43,711 bases of DNA from Gammaproteobacteria bacterium (lineage in GTDB: Bacteria > Pseudomonadota > Gammaproteobacteria > Chromatiales > Chromatiaceae), in the NCBI GenBank assembly GCA_011389885.1, contig JAABTK010000034.1:1-43711 (forward strand). Direction: 5' to 3'. The position numbers and the translations under genes were made by a program. The notes under the pieces are model-generated. The model was given only the letters and a program-made list of their open reading frames with translations, did no database searches and was not told where the DNA came from. Within the stretch, counting starts at the first letter, position 1, and each line of letters opens with the position of its first letter. Shown in pieces: positions 26,243 through 35,608 of this stretch.

Positions 26243-26721
26243 CGGACCGGCTTACGCATTTCAACGCCGCCGGCGAGGCGCACATGGTGGACGTGGGCGA
26301 CAAGCCGGCCACCCGCCGCGTGGCGCTGGCCGAGGGTCGGATCCTGATGCAGGCGGAGACCCTGGAGCGAATCCGCAACGGCGAGCACAAAAAGGGCGAT
26401 GTGCTCGGCATCGCCCGCATCGCCGCCATCATGGGGGCCAAAAAGACCGCGGATTTGGTGCCCCTGTGCCACCCCATCGCCCTCACCCATTCGGATCTCG
26501 GCTTTGAGCTGCAAGACGATCCGCCGGCGGTGCGGGCCGAGGCCCGGGTGGAGACCCAAGGCCCCACCGGGGTGGAAATGGAGGCCCTGTGTGCGGTGCA
26601 GGTCGCCCTGCTGACCATCTACGACATGTGCAAGGCGGTGGATCGCGGGATGGCCATGCAGGACATCCGGCTGCTGGAGAAGAGCGGCGGCCGCTCCGGG
26701 TTTTGGCGGCGTTGTGATTGA
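26239..26721 (+). CDS. moaC: Cyclic pyranopterin monophosphate synthase MoaC
   Basis: 160 residues. MoaC converts the MoaA product into cPMP in molybdenum cofactor synthesis. Family landmarks: [46 protein letters not shown] (active-site region), [13 protein letters not shown] and [13 protein letters not shown]. Length equals E. coli MoaC (161). GTG start at 26239, overlapping the upstream stop. No other mo-genes are nearby. Confidence 0.95.
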   Translation: MTDRLTHFNAAGEAHMVDVGDKPATRRVALAEGRILMQAETLERIRNGEHKKGDVLGIARIAAIMGAKKTADLVPLCHPIALTHSDLGFELQDDPPAVRAEARVETQGPTGVEMEALCAVQVALLTIYDMCKAVDRGMAMQDIRLLEKSGGRSGFWRRCD

Positions 26722-26830
26722 TGTCTCACACCTGCGGTCGAAATCGGCGTATAGTAGGGTAAAGGCTTTGTAATGCCGCGGAGCTTGCCCTGCCGGCGAG
26801 CGCGGTCGTCCCTGTTTTCCGGAGAGCGTC

Positions 26831-27286
26831 ATGGGCAGTTTCGTCGAATGGTCCGAGGACTTGAGCGTAGGCATCGAGGAGATTGACGAGCAGCACAAGG
26901 TGTTGATGGGTCTGGTGAACCAGATGCACGACGCGATCAAGAATCGCCAGGGCAACGAGGCGGTGGCGGCCGTCCTGGAGGAGCTGGCGGACTACACCCG
27001 CATCCATTTCTCGGTCGAGGAGAGCCTGATGCGCATCCTCCACTACCCCGACTACGAAGAGCATCGCGCCCGCCATGCGGTGCTGATCAACCAGCTTGCG
27101 GAGATTCGCGATAAACTCGAAGACGGCAATGCCGCTGTGGGTTTCGAGCTAATGCATTTCCTCAAGATCTGGCTGACCAAGCACATCGGCGAAGAGGATA
27201 ATAAATACAGCGAATTCTTCTTGGAGGCGGGGGCCAAGCCTGTCTTCGCCAAGAAGGGCTGGGGCAATTTGCTGTGGCGCCGCTGA
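26831..27286 (+). CDS. Bacteriohemerythrin
   Basis: 151 residues forming a single hemerythrin four-helix bundle that binds O2 (or senses O2/iron) at a diiron site. All seven expected ligands are visible: H22, H59, E63, H78, H82, H118 and D123. ATG 26831 has GGAGAG seven bases upstream. A -10-like TATAGT lies at 26750-26755, and the 109-base gap after moaC suggests its own promoter. The last 13 bases overlap the engB GTG start. Confidence 0.93.
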   Translation: MGSFVEWSEDLSVGIEEIDEQHKVLMGLVNQMHDAIKNRQGNEAVAAVLEELADYTRIHFSVEESLMRILHYPDYEEHRARHAVLINQLAEIRDKLEDGNAAVGFELMHFLKIWLTKHIGEEDNKYSEFFLEAGAKPVFAKKGWGNLLWRR

Positions 27287-27966
27287 ATTCGGCCTATCGC
27301 AAGGCGGCCTTCCTCACCAGCGCCGCCGCGCCGGACCAGTTCCCGCCCGACAGCGGCTTTGAGGCGGCCTTCGCCGGTCGCTCCAACGCCGGCAAGTCCA
27401 GCGCCCTGAACGCCCTGTGCGAGCACCACGGCCTGGCGCGCACGAGCAAGACCCCCGGCCGCACCCGGTTGGTCAACTTCTTCCGCCTGGACGCGGAGCG
27501 GCGGCTGGCGGACCTGCCGGGTTACGGCTATGCCAAGGTGCCCGAGGCCATCAAATTGCAATGGGTGCGCCTGATGGAGGACTACCTCGGGCGGCGCGAG
27601 TCGTTGCGCGGGCTAATCCTGCTGGCGGATGTGCGGCATCCGCTCAAGGATTTGGACTGGCAGATGCTGGACTGGAGCCGCGAATACGCGATGCCCACGC
27701 ACCTGTTATTGACCAAGGCCGACAAGCTCAAGCAGGGGCCGGCGGCCAAGCGGCTGGCGGCGGTGCGCAGCGAGCTGGACGGCTTTGACAACGTCAGCGT
27801 GCAGTTGTTTTCGGCCCTGCGGCGCAAGGGCCTGGAGCGGCTCAATCAGGTGCTCGACGGCTGGTTGCAGTGGTCTGAAGCGGCCGCTGCCGAGGCGCAA
27901 AAAAAGATCCCGGACCAACATGGGGGTGAGGTTTCCGGGATCAACTTGGCCCGATCTTCCAGCTGA
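27274..27966 (+). CDS. engB: Ribosome biogenesis GTPase EngB (YsxC/YihA)
   Basis: 230 residues; EngB is a Ras-like GTPase needed for 50S assembly. G1 [10 protein letters not shown]2 TPGRTR, G3 DLPGYGYA, G4 TKADK and a G5-like SALRRKG are all present. GTG 27274 overlaps the hemerythrin gene by 13 bases. The C-terminal ~20 residues ([20 protein letters not shown]) are longer than usual and are encoded across the inverted repeat at 27906-27942, so the tail may reflect read-through of a conserved RNA/terminator element rather than needed protein. Confidence 0.94.
   Translation: MAPLNSAYRKAAFLTSAAAPDQFPPDSGFEAAFAGRSNAGKSSALNALCEHHGLARTSKTPGRTRLVNFFRLDAERRLADLPGYGYAKVPEAIKLQWVRLMEDYLGRRESLRGLILLADVRHPLKDLDWQMLDWSREYAMPTHLLLTKADKLKQGPAAKRLAAVRSELDGFDNVSVQLFSALRRKGLERLNQVLDGWLQWSEAAAAEAQKKIPDQHGGEVSGINLARSSS
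27899..27942 (-). terminator. Intrinsic terminator on the minus strand inside the engB 3' end
   Basis: Read on the minus strand: GATCCCGGA (27942-27934), a 19-base loop, the exact complement TCCGGGATC (27914-27906), then seven T's (27905-27899). The stem is 9 bp and GC-rich, a textbook rho-independent signal. On the plus strand no T-run follows. It faces opposite to engB, so it should end a minus-strand transcript arising between engB and mreB. Confidence 0.6.
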
Positions 27967-28001
27967 TCGGGACGGGCCGCCAGGGGAAGCGACCCTTTCT
28001 G
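27899..28001 (-). ncRNA. Candidate small RNA convergent with engB (Spot 42/ErsA position)
   Basis: A possible promoter on the minus strand: TTTTCT (28036-28031), 17-base spacer, TATGAC (28013-28008), predicts a start near 28001. The transcript would be about 103 nt, end at the terminator above, and include another hairpin CCCGATC/GATCGGG with an 8-base loop (about 27951-27972). E. coli Spot 42 (109 nt) and Pseudomonas ErsA are convergent with engB in just this way. Sequence identity to either was not established, so the call rests on position and structure. Confidence 0.35.
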
Positions 28002-28126
28002 CCCGCTGTCATAGATTAGGACCGTTTTCCAGAAAAATCGTTCCGCTCGCTTGCCTCAGGCGCGCATTGGCGCTTGCCGCGGGCGGTTGCGGTTGCTAGA
28101 TTACGCACTTTCGCCTATAGCCTTAA

Positions 28127-29239
<1,113 letters not shown>

Positions 29240-29334
29240 ACTGCGCCCCGACGCCGAAACCGCTCGCTTGGATACCGCGCACGCCTTCACGGGCGGCGCG
29301 CACCGCGCTCTTTTGATAGGTTTCGATCCCTGTC

Positions 29335-29340
29335 AGGAGG
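29335..29340 (+). promoter_or_regulatory. Ribosome binding site that fixes an ATT start for mreC
   Basis: AGGAGG, within AGGAGGTGA that fully complements the 16S tail, lies nine bases before ATT 29350. The next canonical start (TTG 29365) is 24 bases away, too far for efficient use. Confidence 0.7.
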
Positions 29341-29349
29341 TGATTCCTC

Positions 29350-30210
29350 ATTAAGACCATATTTTTGGAAGGGCCTTCCAACACCACACGCCTGGTGTTG
29401 GCGGCGTTGATCTCGCTGGGCTTGATCATCGCCGATCTGCGCCTGCCCGAAGTGGCTGCGCTGCGCTCCTTTCTTTCCACCCTGACCTATCCCTTGCAGC
29501 TCGTCGCCAACTCCCCGGTGATCGTGGGTCGCTGGGCCTCGGAGACCTTTCAGACTCGGCGGCAACTGACCCGCACCAACGCCGAGCTCGGTGAGCAGAA
29601 CCTGCGCCTGCGCGCCCAACTGCAACGCCTGGATGCGCTGGAGGCGGAGAACATGCGCTTGCGCGACCTGCTCGGCTCGTCGTTCAAGGTGGGTGATCGG
29701 GTGTCGGTGGCCGAACTGGTGGCCATCGACCTCGACCCCTATAAGCAACAGGTGCTGGTGGACAAGGGCCGCCGCTCGGGGGTGTTCGAGGGGCAGGCGG
29801 TGCTGGACGCCAACGCGGTGATGGGGCAGGTGATCGAGGTCAATCCCTTCACCGCCAAGGTGCTGCTAATCACCGACGCCAGCCACGCGCTGCCGGTGCA
29901 GGTGAACCGCAACGGCCTGCGCACCATCGCCATGGGCACGGGCCGGATCAATGAGCTGGAACTGCCCAACCTGCCCAACAATGCCGATATTCGCACCGGC
30001 GACCTGCTGGTGACCTCGGGGCTCGGCGGGCATTTCCCCTTCGGCTACCCGGTGGCGCGGGTGGTGCGGGTGGATCGCGTCCCCGGGCGGCCCTTCGCCC
30101 GCGTCCAGGCCGAACCCAACGCGCATTTGGATCGGGTGCGCGAGGTGCTCTTGGTGTGGGACCTGGATGCGCAACTGGACCCCGCCGCCGGTGCGGAATT
30201 CGAGCCATGA
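29350..30210 (+). CDS. mreC: Rod shape-determining protein MreC, apparent ATT start
   Basis: 286 residues. MreC is anchored in the inner membrane and bridges MreB/MreD to PBP2. The N-terminal segment TRLVLAALISLGLIIAD is the membrane anchor, followed by a coiled coil (about 65-100) and the periplasmic beta domain (GVFEGQAVLDANAVMGQVIE; DIRTGDLLVTSGLGGHFPFG). The start is argued from three facts: TGA at 29341 closes the frame just upstream, AGGAGG lies nine bases before ATT 29350, and reading from there gives (M)KTIFLEGPS, aligning residue for residue with E. coli MKPIFSRGPS. Starting at TTG 29365 would lose five conserved residues. No proline-rich tail like the E. coli one. Confidence 0.93.
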   Translation: MKTIFLEGPSNTTRLVLAALISLGLIIADLRLPEVAALRSFLSTLTYPLQLVANSPVIVGRWASETFQTRRQLTRTNAELGEQNLRLRAQLQRLDALEAENMRLRDLLGSSFKVGDRVSVAELVAIDLDPYKQQVLVDKGRRSGVFEGQAVLDANAVMGQVIEVNPFTAKVLLITDASHALPVQVNRNGLRTIAMGTGRINELELPNLPNNADIRTGDLLVTSGLGGHFPFGYPVARVVRVDRVPGRPFARVQAEPNAHLDRVREVLLVWDLDAQLDPAAGAEFEP

Positions 30211-30695
30211 GCCTGCTCAGGCGCCGTGGCGGGGGCATTATTCTGCTCACCCTGGTGGCGGCCCTGCTGCTCACCCTGCTGCCCTTGCCCGAGTGGGCCC
30301 GGCCCTATCGCCCGGCCTGGCAAAACCTGGTGCTGATCTACTGGTGCATGGCCGCGCCGCAGCGGGTGGGGGTGGGCGCCGGCTGGCTGCTCGGCCTGGT
30401 GACCGACATCAGCACCGGCACCCTGCTGGGGCAGCATGCGCTGGGGCTCTCGGTGGTGGCCTTTTTGGTGCTGCACCTGCATCAACGACTGCGGGTGTTC
30501 CCGCTGTTTCAGCAGTCTATCGTAGTCCTGGGTCTGCTGGTGATTGAGCGCCTGTTCTCCTATTGGGTGATCGGCTTCTCGCACCAGACCCAGCCGGGGA
30601 GCGAATATTGGCTGCAACCGCTGGCGGGCATGCTGCTGTGGCCCTGGATCTACATCGTGCTGCGGGACCTGCGGCGGCGGTTTCGGGTTAGCTGA
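30207..30695 (+). CDS. mreD: Rod shape-determining protein MreD
   Basis: 162 residues, the same length as E. coli MreD, with five to six membrane segments and the family core GWLLGLVTDISTGTLLGQHA. It is the integral membrane partner of MreC in the elongasome. ATG 30207 overlaps the mreC stop (ATGA). Confidence 0.93.
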   Translation: MSLLRRRGGGIILLTLVAALLLTLLPLPEWARPYRPAWQNLVLIYWCMAAPQRVGVGAGWLLGLVTDISTGTLLGQHALGLSVVAFLVLHLHQRLRVFPLFQQSIVVLGLLVIERLFSYWVIGFSHQTQPGSEYWLQPLAGMLLWPWIYIVLRDLRRRFRVS

Positions 30696-30710
30696 CGCCA
30701 GGTCCTTGGG

Positions 30711-32564
30711 ATGTCCGGTCTGCCACTCAAAGACTATTCGCGGGAAGGCCGCCTGTTCAAGCAGCGCGTCACCCAGGCGGCCGTGGCGGTGGCGCTGTTG
30801 TGCGGGGCGCTGGGGTTTCGCTTCTTCAGTCTCCAGGTGCTGGAGCACGAGCATTACATCACCCTGTCGCGTGACAACCGGGTCAAGCTCCAGCCCCTGC
30901 CGCCCACGCGCGGCCTGATCTTCGATCGCAACGGCGTGCTGCTGGCGCAAAATCTGCCCACGCACAGCCTGGAGATTACGCCGGAACTGGTGCCCGATTT
31001 GGAGCGCACCATTGAGCGCCTGGCCCAATTGCTGCCCATCCAGGAAGAGGATATCGCCCGCTTCCATCGCCTGCGCCAGCAGCGCCGGCGCTTCGACTCG
31101 ATTCCGCTGCGGGTGCGACTAACGCCGCGTGAAGTGGCGCGCTTCTCGGTGAATCGCCACCTGTTCCCCGGGGCGGACATTCAGGCCAAGCTGCTGCGCA
31201 ACTATCCCATGGGCGCCGACACCGCCCATGTCCTCGGCTATGTGGGGCGGATCAACGAACGCGAGCTGCAAACCATCGATGTTTCCAACTATGCCGGATC
31301 CACCCACATCGGCAAGAACGGCGTCGAGAGATACTACGAAAGCCGCCTGCACGGCACGGTGGGCGTGCAGCAGGTAGAGGTCAATGTGCTGGGGCGGGTG
31401 ATTCGGGTGTTGGAGGAGCAACCGCCGATCCCCGGCAGCGACCTCTACCTGTCGATCGACGCCGGCCTGCAGAAAGAGGCGCTGGAGGCCTTCGGCGAGG
31501 AGAGCGGCGCCGCGGTGGCCATCGACCCGCAAAACGGCGAGGTGCTGGCGCTGGTGAGCAAGCCGGGCTACGATCCCAACCTATTCGTCGAGGGCATCCC
31601 GCTAAAGACCTACCGCGCACTGCAACATTCGCCGGACAAGCCGCTGTTCAACCGCGCCCTGCGCGGCAGCTATCCGCCGGGCTCCACGATAAAACCCTTC
31701 GTGGGCCTCGCGGGGCTGGAGACCGGCACCGTGGGCGCGACCCACCGCAAGTATTGCCCCGGTTTCTATCGCCTGCCCAACCACAGCCACAGGTACCGCG
31801 ACTGGAAAAAGACCGGCCACGGCAGCACCGACCTGTCCAAGGCCATCGTGCAGTCCTGCGATGTCTACTTCTACGACCTGGCGTACCAACTCGGGATCGA
31901 CCGCATGCACGATTACCTGGGTCAATTCGGCTTCGGCAAGCCCACCGAGGTGGACATCAGCGGCGAACTCGGCGGCCTGCTGCCCTCCCGCGAGTGGAAG
32001 CAGCGCAGCCGCCGCGCCCCCTGGTATCCGGGCGAGACCCTAATAGTCGGCATCGGCCAGGGCTATTTCCTGGCCACGCCGTTGCAATTGGCCCATGCCA
32101 CCGCGGTGCTGGCCTCTGGCGGCAAGCGGTTTACGCCCCAAGTGGCGGCCGCCGAGCGCGGCCCCTTGCAGGCCGCGCCCCTGGCCGTGCCGCCGGCAAT
32201 GCAGCCGCCGGTGCCGGTGGCGGAGGCGGAACACTGGCGTGACGTGATCGACGCCATGGTGGGGGTGATCGAGGCCCCCCGCGGCACCGCCCGCCACATC
32301 CGCTCCGATGCCTACCGCATCGGCGGCAAGACCGGCACCGCACAGGTCTTCACCGTGGGCCAGGACGAGGAGTACGAGGTCGAAAAGATCGCCAAAAGCA
32401 TGCGAGACCATGCCCTGTTCGTGGCCTTCGCGCCGGTGGATAAGCCGCGCATCGCGGTGGCCGTCGTGGTCGAGAACGGCGGCCACGGCGGCGCCGTGGC
32501 GGCCCCCATCGCCAAGGTCATGATGGACTACTATCTACTCGAAACAGCGGTCCCGGACGCATGA
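30711..32564 (+). CDS. mrdA: Penicillin-binding protein 2 (elongasome transpeptidase)
   Basis: 617 residues; cross-links peptidoglycan during elongation with RodA. One N-terminal membrane anchor (about 23-45), pedestal domain (about 60-235) and transpeptidase domain with S325-T-I-K328 (SxxK), SCDVYFYD (SxD motif of class B PBP2) and GGKTGTAQV (KTG). All catalytic boxes intact. Length is close to E. coli PBP2 (633). ATG 30711 follows mreD by 15 bases, and the end overlaps the rodA start (ATGA). Confidence 0.95.
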   Translation: MSGLPLKDYSREGRLFKQRVTQAAVAVALLCGALGFRFFSLQVLEHEHYITLSRDNRVKLQPLPPTRGLIFDRNGVLLAQNLPTHSLEITPELVPDLERTIERLAQLLPIQEEDIARFHRLRQQRRRFDSIPLRVRLTPREVARFSVNRHLFPGADIQAKLLRNYPMGADTAHVLGYVGRINERELQTIDVSNYAGSTHIGKNGVERYYESRLHGTVGVQQVEVNVLGRVIRVLEEQPPIPGSDLYLSIDAGLQKEALEAFGEESGAAVAIDPQNGEVLALVSKPGYDPNLFVEGIPLKTYRALQHSPDKPLFNRALRGSYPPGSTIKPFVGLAGLETGTVGATHRKYCPGFYRLPNHSHRYRDWKKTGHGSTDLSKAIVQSCDVYFYDLAYQLGIDRMHDYLGQFGFGKPTEVDISGELGGLLPSREWKQRSRRAPWYPGETLIVGIGQGYFLATPLQLAHATAVLASGGKRFTPQVAAAERGPLQAAPLAVPPAMQPPVPVAEAEHWRDVIDAMVGVIEAPRGTARHIRSDAYRIGGKTGTAQVFTVGQDEEYEVEKIAKSMRDHALFVAFAPVDKPRIAVAVVVENGGHGGAVAAPIAKVMMDYYLLETAVPDA

Positions 32565-33697
32565 TCTCGCCCCCCTCCAGCATACTCACCCAGTCCGACC
32601 CGGTGCGCCCCCAAGGGCTGCTCGCCGGCCTGCATTTGGACCTGCCCCTGCTCACCGGGCTGTTGCTGTTGAGCGGCTTCGGCCTGGTGATTCTGTATAG
32701 CGCCTCGGGCGAAAGCCTGGCCCAGGTGCAACGCCAGGGCATCCGCATGGGCGTCGGGCTGATCGCCATGGTCATGCTGGCGCAAATCCCCCCCCCGGTG
32801 CTGCGGCGCTGGTCGCCGTGGTTATTCGGCGGCGGCGCGCTGATGCTGGTGGCGGTGCTGGCGGTCGGCGAAATGGGCAAGGGCGCCCAGCGCTGGCTGG
32901 ACCTCGGCTTCTTCCGCTTCCAGCCGTCGGAGCTGGTGAAAATCGCGGTGCCCATGATGCTGGCCTGGTTCCTGGCCGAAAAGCCGCTGCCCGCCAGTTG
33001 GGGGCGCACCCTGGCCGCCGGCGCCCTGATCGTGGTCCCGGTGCTGCTGATCGCCAAGCAGCCGGACCTCGGCACCTCGCTGCTGGTGGGGGCGGCCGGG
33101 CTGTTCGTGTTGTTCCTCGCCGGCCTGTCCTGGCGCCTGATCGCCAGCCTGGCGGTGTTGACCGTGCCCGCGGCCTGGGTGCTGTGGCAATGGGGCATGC
33201 ATGCCTACCAGCGCAACCGGGTGCTCACCTTTCTCGACCCCGAGCGCGATCCCTTAGGGGCCGGTTATCACATCATTCAATCCAAGATCGCCATCGGCTC
33301 CGGCGGCCTCTACGGCAAGGGCTGGCTCAATGGCACCCAATCCCACTTGGAATTCCTCCCCGAACGCACCACCGACTTCATCCTCGCGGTGGCGGCGGAA
33401 GAGTTCGGCTTTAACGGCGTGGCGTTACTCCTCGCGCTGTATCTGTTTCTGGTCTTGCGCGGGCTCTACATCGCCAGTCACGCCCAGGACACCTACAGCC
33501 GCTTGCTCGCCGGCGCCCTGACCCTGGTGTTCTTTCTGTACCTGTTCGTAAACGCCGGCATGGTGGCCGGCATCCTGCCGGTGGTGGGGGTGCCGCTGCC
33601 GCTGGTCAGCTATGGGGGCACCTCACTGGTGACCTTAATGGCCAGCTTCGGTATCCTGATGTCTATTCACACCCATCGCAAGCTGCTGCCGACCTGA
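32561..33697 (+). CDS. rodA: Peptidoglycan glycosyltransferase RodA
   Basis: 378 residues of the SEDS family, ten membrane segments. RodA polymerises lipid II for side-wall growth as partner of PBP2. Visible SEDS landmarks: GAQRWLDLGFFRFQPSELVK, LIAKQPDLGTS (essential Asp region), YGKGWLNGTQSHLEFLPE and the tail VGVPLPLVSYGGTSLV. ATG 32561 overlaps the mrdA stop by four bases. Confidence 0.96.
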   Translation: MISPPSSILTQSDPVRPQGLLAGLHLDLPLLTGLLLLSGFGLVILYSASGESLAQVQRQGIRMGVGLIAMVMLAQIPPPVLRRWSPWLFGGGALMLVAVLAVGEMGKGAQRWLDLGFFRFQPSELVKIAVPMMLAWFLAEKPLPASWGRTLAAGALIVVPVLLIAKQPDLGTSLLVGAAGLFVLFLAGLSWRLIASLAVLTVPAAWVLWQWGMHAYQRNRVLTFLDPERDPLGAGYHIIQSKIAIGSGGLYGKGWLNGTQSHLEFLPERTTDFILAVAAEEFGFNGVALLLALYLFLVLRGLYIASHAQDTYSRLLAGALTLVFFLYLFVNAGMVAGILPVVGVPLPLVSYGGTSLVTLMASFGILMSIHTHRKLLPT

Positions 33698-33707
33698 GGA
33701 CGCCGAC

Positions 33708-34709
33708 GTGAAACGCATACCGTATTTTACCATCCTACTCTTGTGGTTCGGGGCCGCCCCGGCCCTGAGCGCCGAGCCCGCCGCCTTTCGCGAGGGCATT
33801 CAGGCCTTTATCGACCAGCACGCGGGCCAGTCGGGCCATACCCGCGAGGCCTTGGAGCGCATCCTGGGGCGCGCGCGATACCGCCAGGACATTATCGACG
33901 CGATGAACCGGCCGGCCGAGGCCAAGCCCTGGCATGAATACCGCAAAATCTTCCTGACCCGAGACCGGATTAAAAAAGGCGTGGACTTTTGGGCCGCCAA
34001 CGCCGATCTGCTGCAGCAGGCCGCCGACGAATACGGCGTGCCGCCCGAGATCATCGTCGCCATCATCGGCGTCGAAACCCGCTACGGCGGCTATATGGGC
34101 AGCCACCGGGTGCTCGACGCCCTGTCCACCCTGGCCTTCGCCTACCCGCGCCGGGCCGATTTTTTTCGCGACGAACTGGAGGCCTTTCTGCGCCTGGTGC
34201 GGGAGCAGCCCATCGACCCCCTGAAGGCCGTGGGCTCCTACGCCGGGGCCATGGGCAAGCCCCAATTCATCCCCACCAGCTATTTGAGCTTCGCCACGGA
34301 TTTCGATCAGGACGGGGCCATCGATCTGTTTGAAAACAACGCCGACATCATCGGCAGCGTGGGCCACTACTTCGCCCGCCACCATTGGCAGCCCGGCGCC
34401 TCGGTGGCCATTCCGGTGCACGCACCGGGCGACGATTTTCGCCGTTTCATCGGCGAGGAACTCAAGCCCGCGTTTCGCCTCGGCGAACTCAAGGCCGCAG
34501 GCATCGAGGTGGTGGCGGTGGCCGGCGACAACGACCCGGCCCAGTTGCTGGCCCTTGAACAGCCCGATGGCGAGGAATTATGGGCGATTCTACATAACTT
34601 TTACGTCATAACCCGCTATAATCGAAGTAATCTATACGCCATGGCGGTGTTCCAGTTGAGCGGCGAAATCCGCGCCGCACGGGAGCGCCGCCTGGCCAAC
34701 GAGGGCTGA
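33708..34709 (+). CDS. mltB: Membrane-bound lytic murein transglycosylase B
   Basis: 333 residues. MltB cleaves glycan strands to 1,6-anhydro products. A signal peptide (about 1-22, ending LSAEP) lacks a clear lipobox, so it is probably soluble periplasmic rather than lipid-anchored. Catalytic glutamate in IIGVETRYGGYMG (near residue 123) and AMGKPQFIPTSY with the MltB-type Gln are intact. GTG 33708 has GAGGA seven bases upstream. Follows rodA by 10 bases. Confidence 0.93.
   Translation: MKRIPYFTILLLWFGAAPALSAEPAAFREGIQAFIDQHAGQSGHTREALERILGRARYRQDIIDAMNRPAEAKPWHEYRKIFLTRDRIKKGVDFWAANADLLQQAADEYGVPPEIIVAIIGVETRYGGYMGSHRVLDALSTLAFAYPRRADFFRDELEAFLRLVREQPIDPLKAVGSYAGAMGKPQFIPTSYLSFATDFDQDGAIDLFENNADIIGSVGHYFARHHWQPGASVAIPVHAPGDDFRRFIGEELKPAFRLGELKAAGIEVVAVAGDNDPAQLLALEQPDGEELWAILHNFYVITRYNRSNLYAMAVFQLSGEIRAARERRLANEG
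34617..34622 (+). promoter_or_regulatory. Perfect TATAAT -10 box within the mltB 3' end
   Basis: A consensus TATAAT in otherwise GC-rich DNA, about 105 bases before rlpA. No good -35 hexamer is at 16-18 bases (ATAACT at 17). It may be a promoter for rlpA-dacA-dat, or chance. Confidence 0.25.
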
Positions 34710-34726
34710 ACAGGAGTGCGGGTGCA

Positions 34727-35590
34727 ATGGCGGAATCACGAACCAAGCGGGTTTTGAGCCGGTTTTTGGGCGGCGGCCTGTGGCTGGGGCTGGCGCTGAT
34801 TATGGTCGCGGGCGGTTGCAGCACCCGCACGCCGGCCCCGCCCCAAATCACCGCCGGCGAGCAGGACGGCCCGCCGGCCGGGGCGGTGGATTTCGAGCGC
34901 ATCCCCGACGCCATCCCGCGCTACGAGCCGCTCGCCTCCGGCGCCAATCGGCCGGTGTACGAGGTATGGGGGCGCCAGTACCGCGTGCTGCCTAGCAACC
35001 GCGGCTATCGGGAACGCGGCCTCGCCTCCTGGTACGGCACCAAGTTCCACGGCCGCCCCACCAGCATCGGCGAGCGCTTCGACCTGTATAAAATGACCGC
35101 GGCCCATCGCAGCCTGCCCATCCCCAGCTATGCCGAGGTGCGCAACCTCGACACCGGCAAGCGCATCGTGGTGCGCATCAACGACCGCGGCCCCTTTATC
35201 GCCGGGCGCCTGATCGATCTCTCCTACGCCGCCGCGGGCAAGCTCGGCATCCTCGAACAGGGCACCGGGCGGGTCGAGGTGCGCGCCATCGACACCGGGC
35301 AAGACCCCCTGCGCCGGGTCCGCCGCGCCGCCGCCCCCGCCGCGCCGCCCCCCGTCGCGGTCCCGTTGTTCGTCCAGGTCGGCGCCTTCGACAACCGCTA
35401 CCACGCCGACCGCCTGCGGCGGGCGTTGCATAAGGCCTTGCCCCACGGCATCCTGGTCCACCATCAGGCCCAGGCCCGCCCGGCCTACCGGGTGCGCATC
35501 GGACCGCTGCACAGCCGGGAACAAGCGGACGCCCTCGGCGTCCAACTAGCTCAGCTCGGCATTTCCGAGTATCTGATCATCACCGACTAG
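34727..35590 (+). CDS. rlpA: RlpA, septal-ring type lytic transglycosylase lipoprotein
   Basis: 287 residues. Lipoprotein signal ending in MVAGGCS (Cys about residue 30), a double-psi beta-barrel (RGLASWYGTKFHGRPTSIGE ... RIVVRINDRGPFIAGRLIDL, about 95-190) and a C-terminal SPOR domain (about 210-287: FVQVGAFDNRYHADRLRRAL). RlpA cuts denuded glycan strands at the septum in Pseudomonas. The DPBB catalytic Glu/Asp region is intact. It lies between mltB and dacA as in many gammaproteobacteria. Confidence 0.93.
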   Translation: MAESRTKRVLSRFLGGGLWLGLALIMVAGGCSTRTPAPPQITAGEQDGPPAGAVDFERIPDAIPRYEPLASGANRPVYEVWGRQYRVLPSNRGYRERGLASWYGTKFHGRPTSIGERFDLYKMTAAHRSLPIPSYAEVRNLDTGKRIVVRINDRGPFIAGRLIDLSYAAAGKLGILEQGTGRVEVRAIDTGQDPLRRVRRAAAPAAPPPVAVPLFVQVGAFDNRYHADRLRRALHKALPHGILVHHQAQARPAYRVRIGPLHSREQADALGVQLAQLGISEYLIITD

Positions 35591-35608
35591 CCACTTGCGC
35601 CCCAAATT

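Noticed and set aside
27906-27942. Plus-strand terminator of engB
   Set aside because: No T-run follows the stem on the plus strand; the T-run is on the minus strand, so the signal faces the other way.
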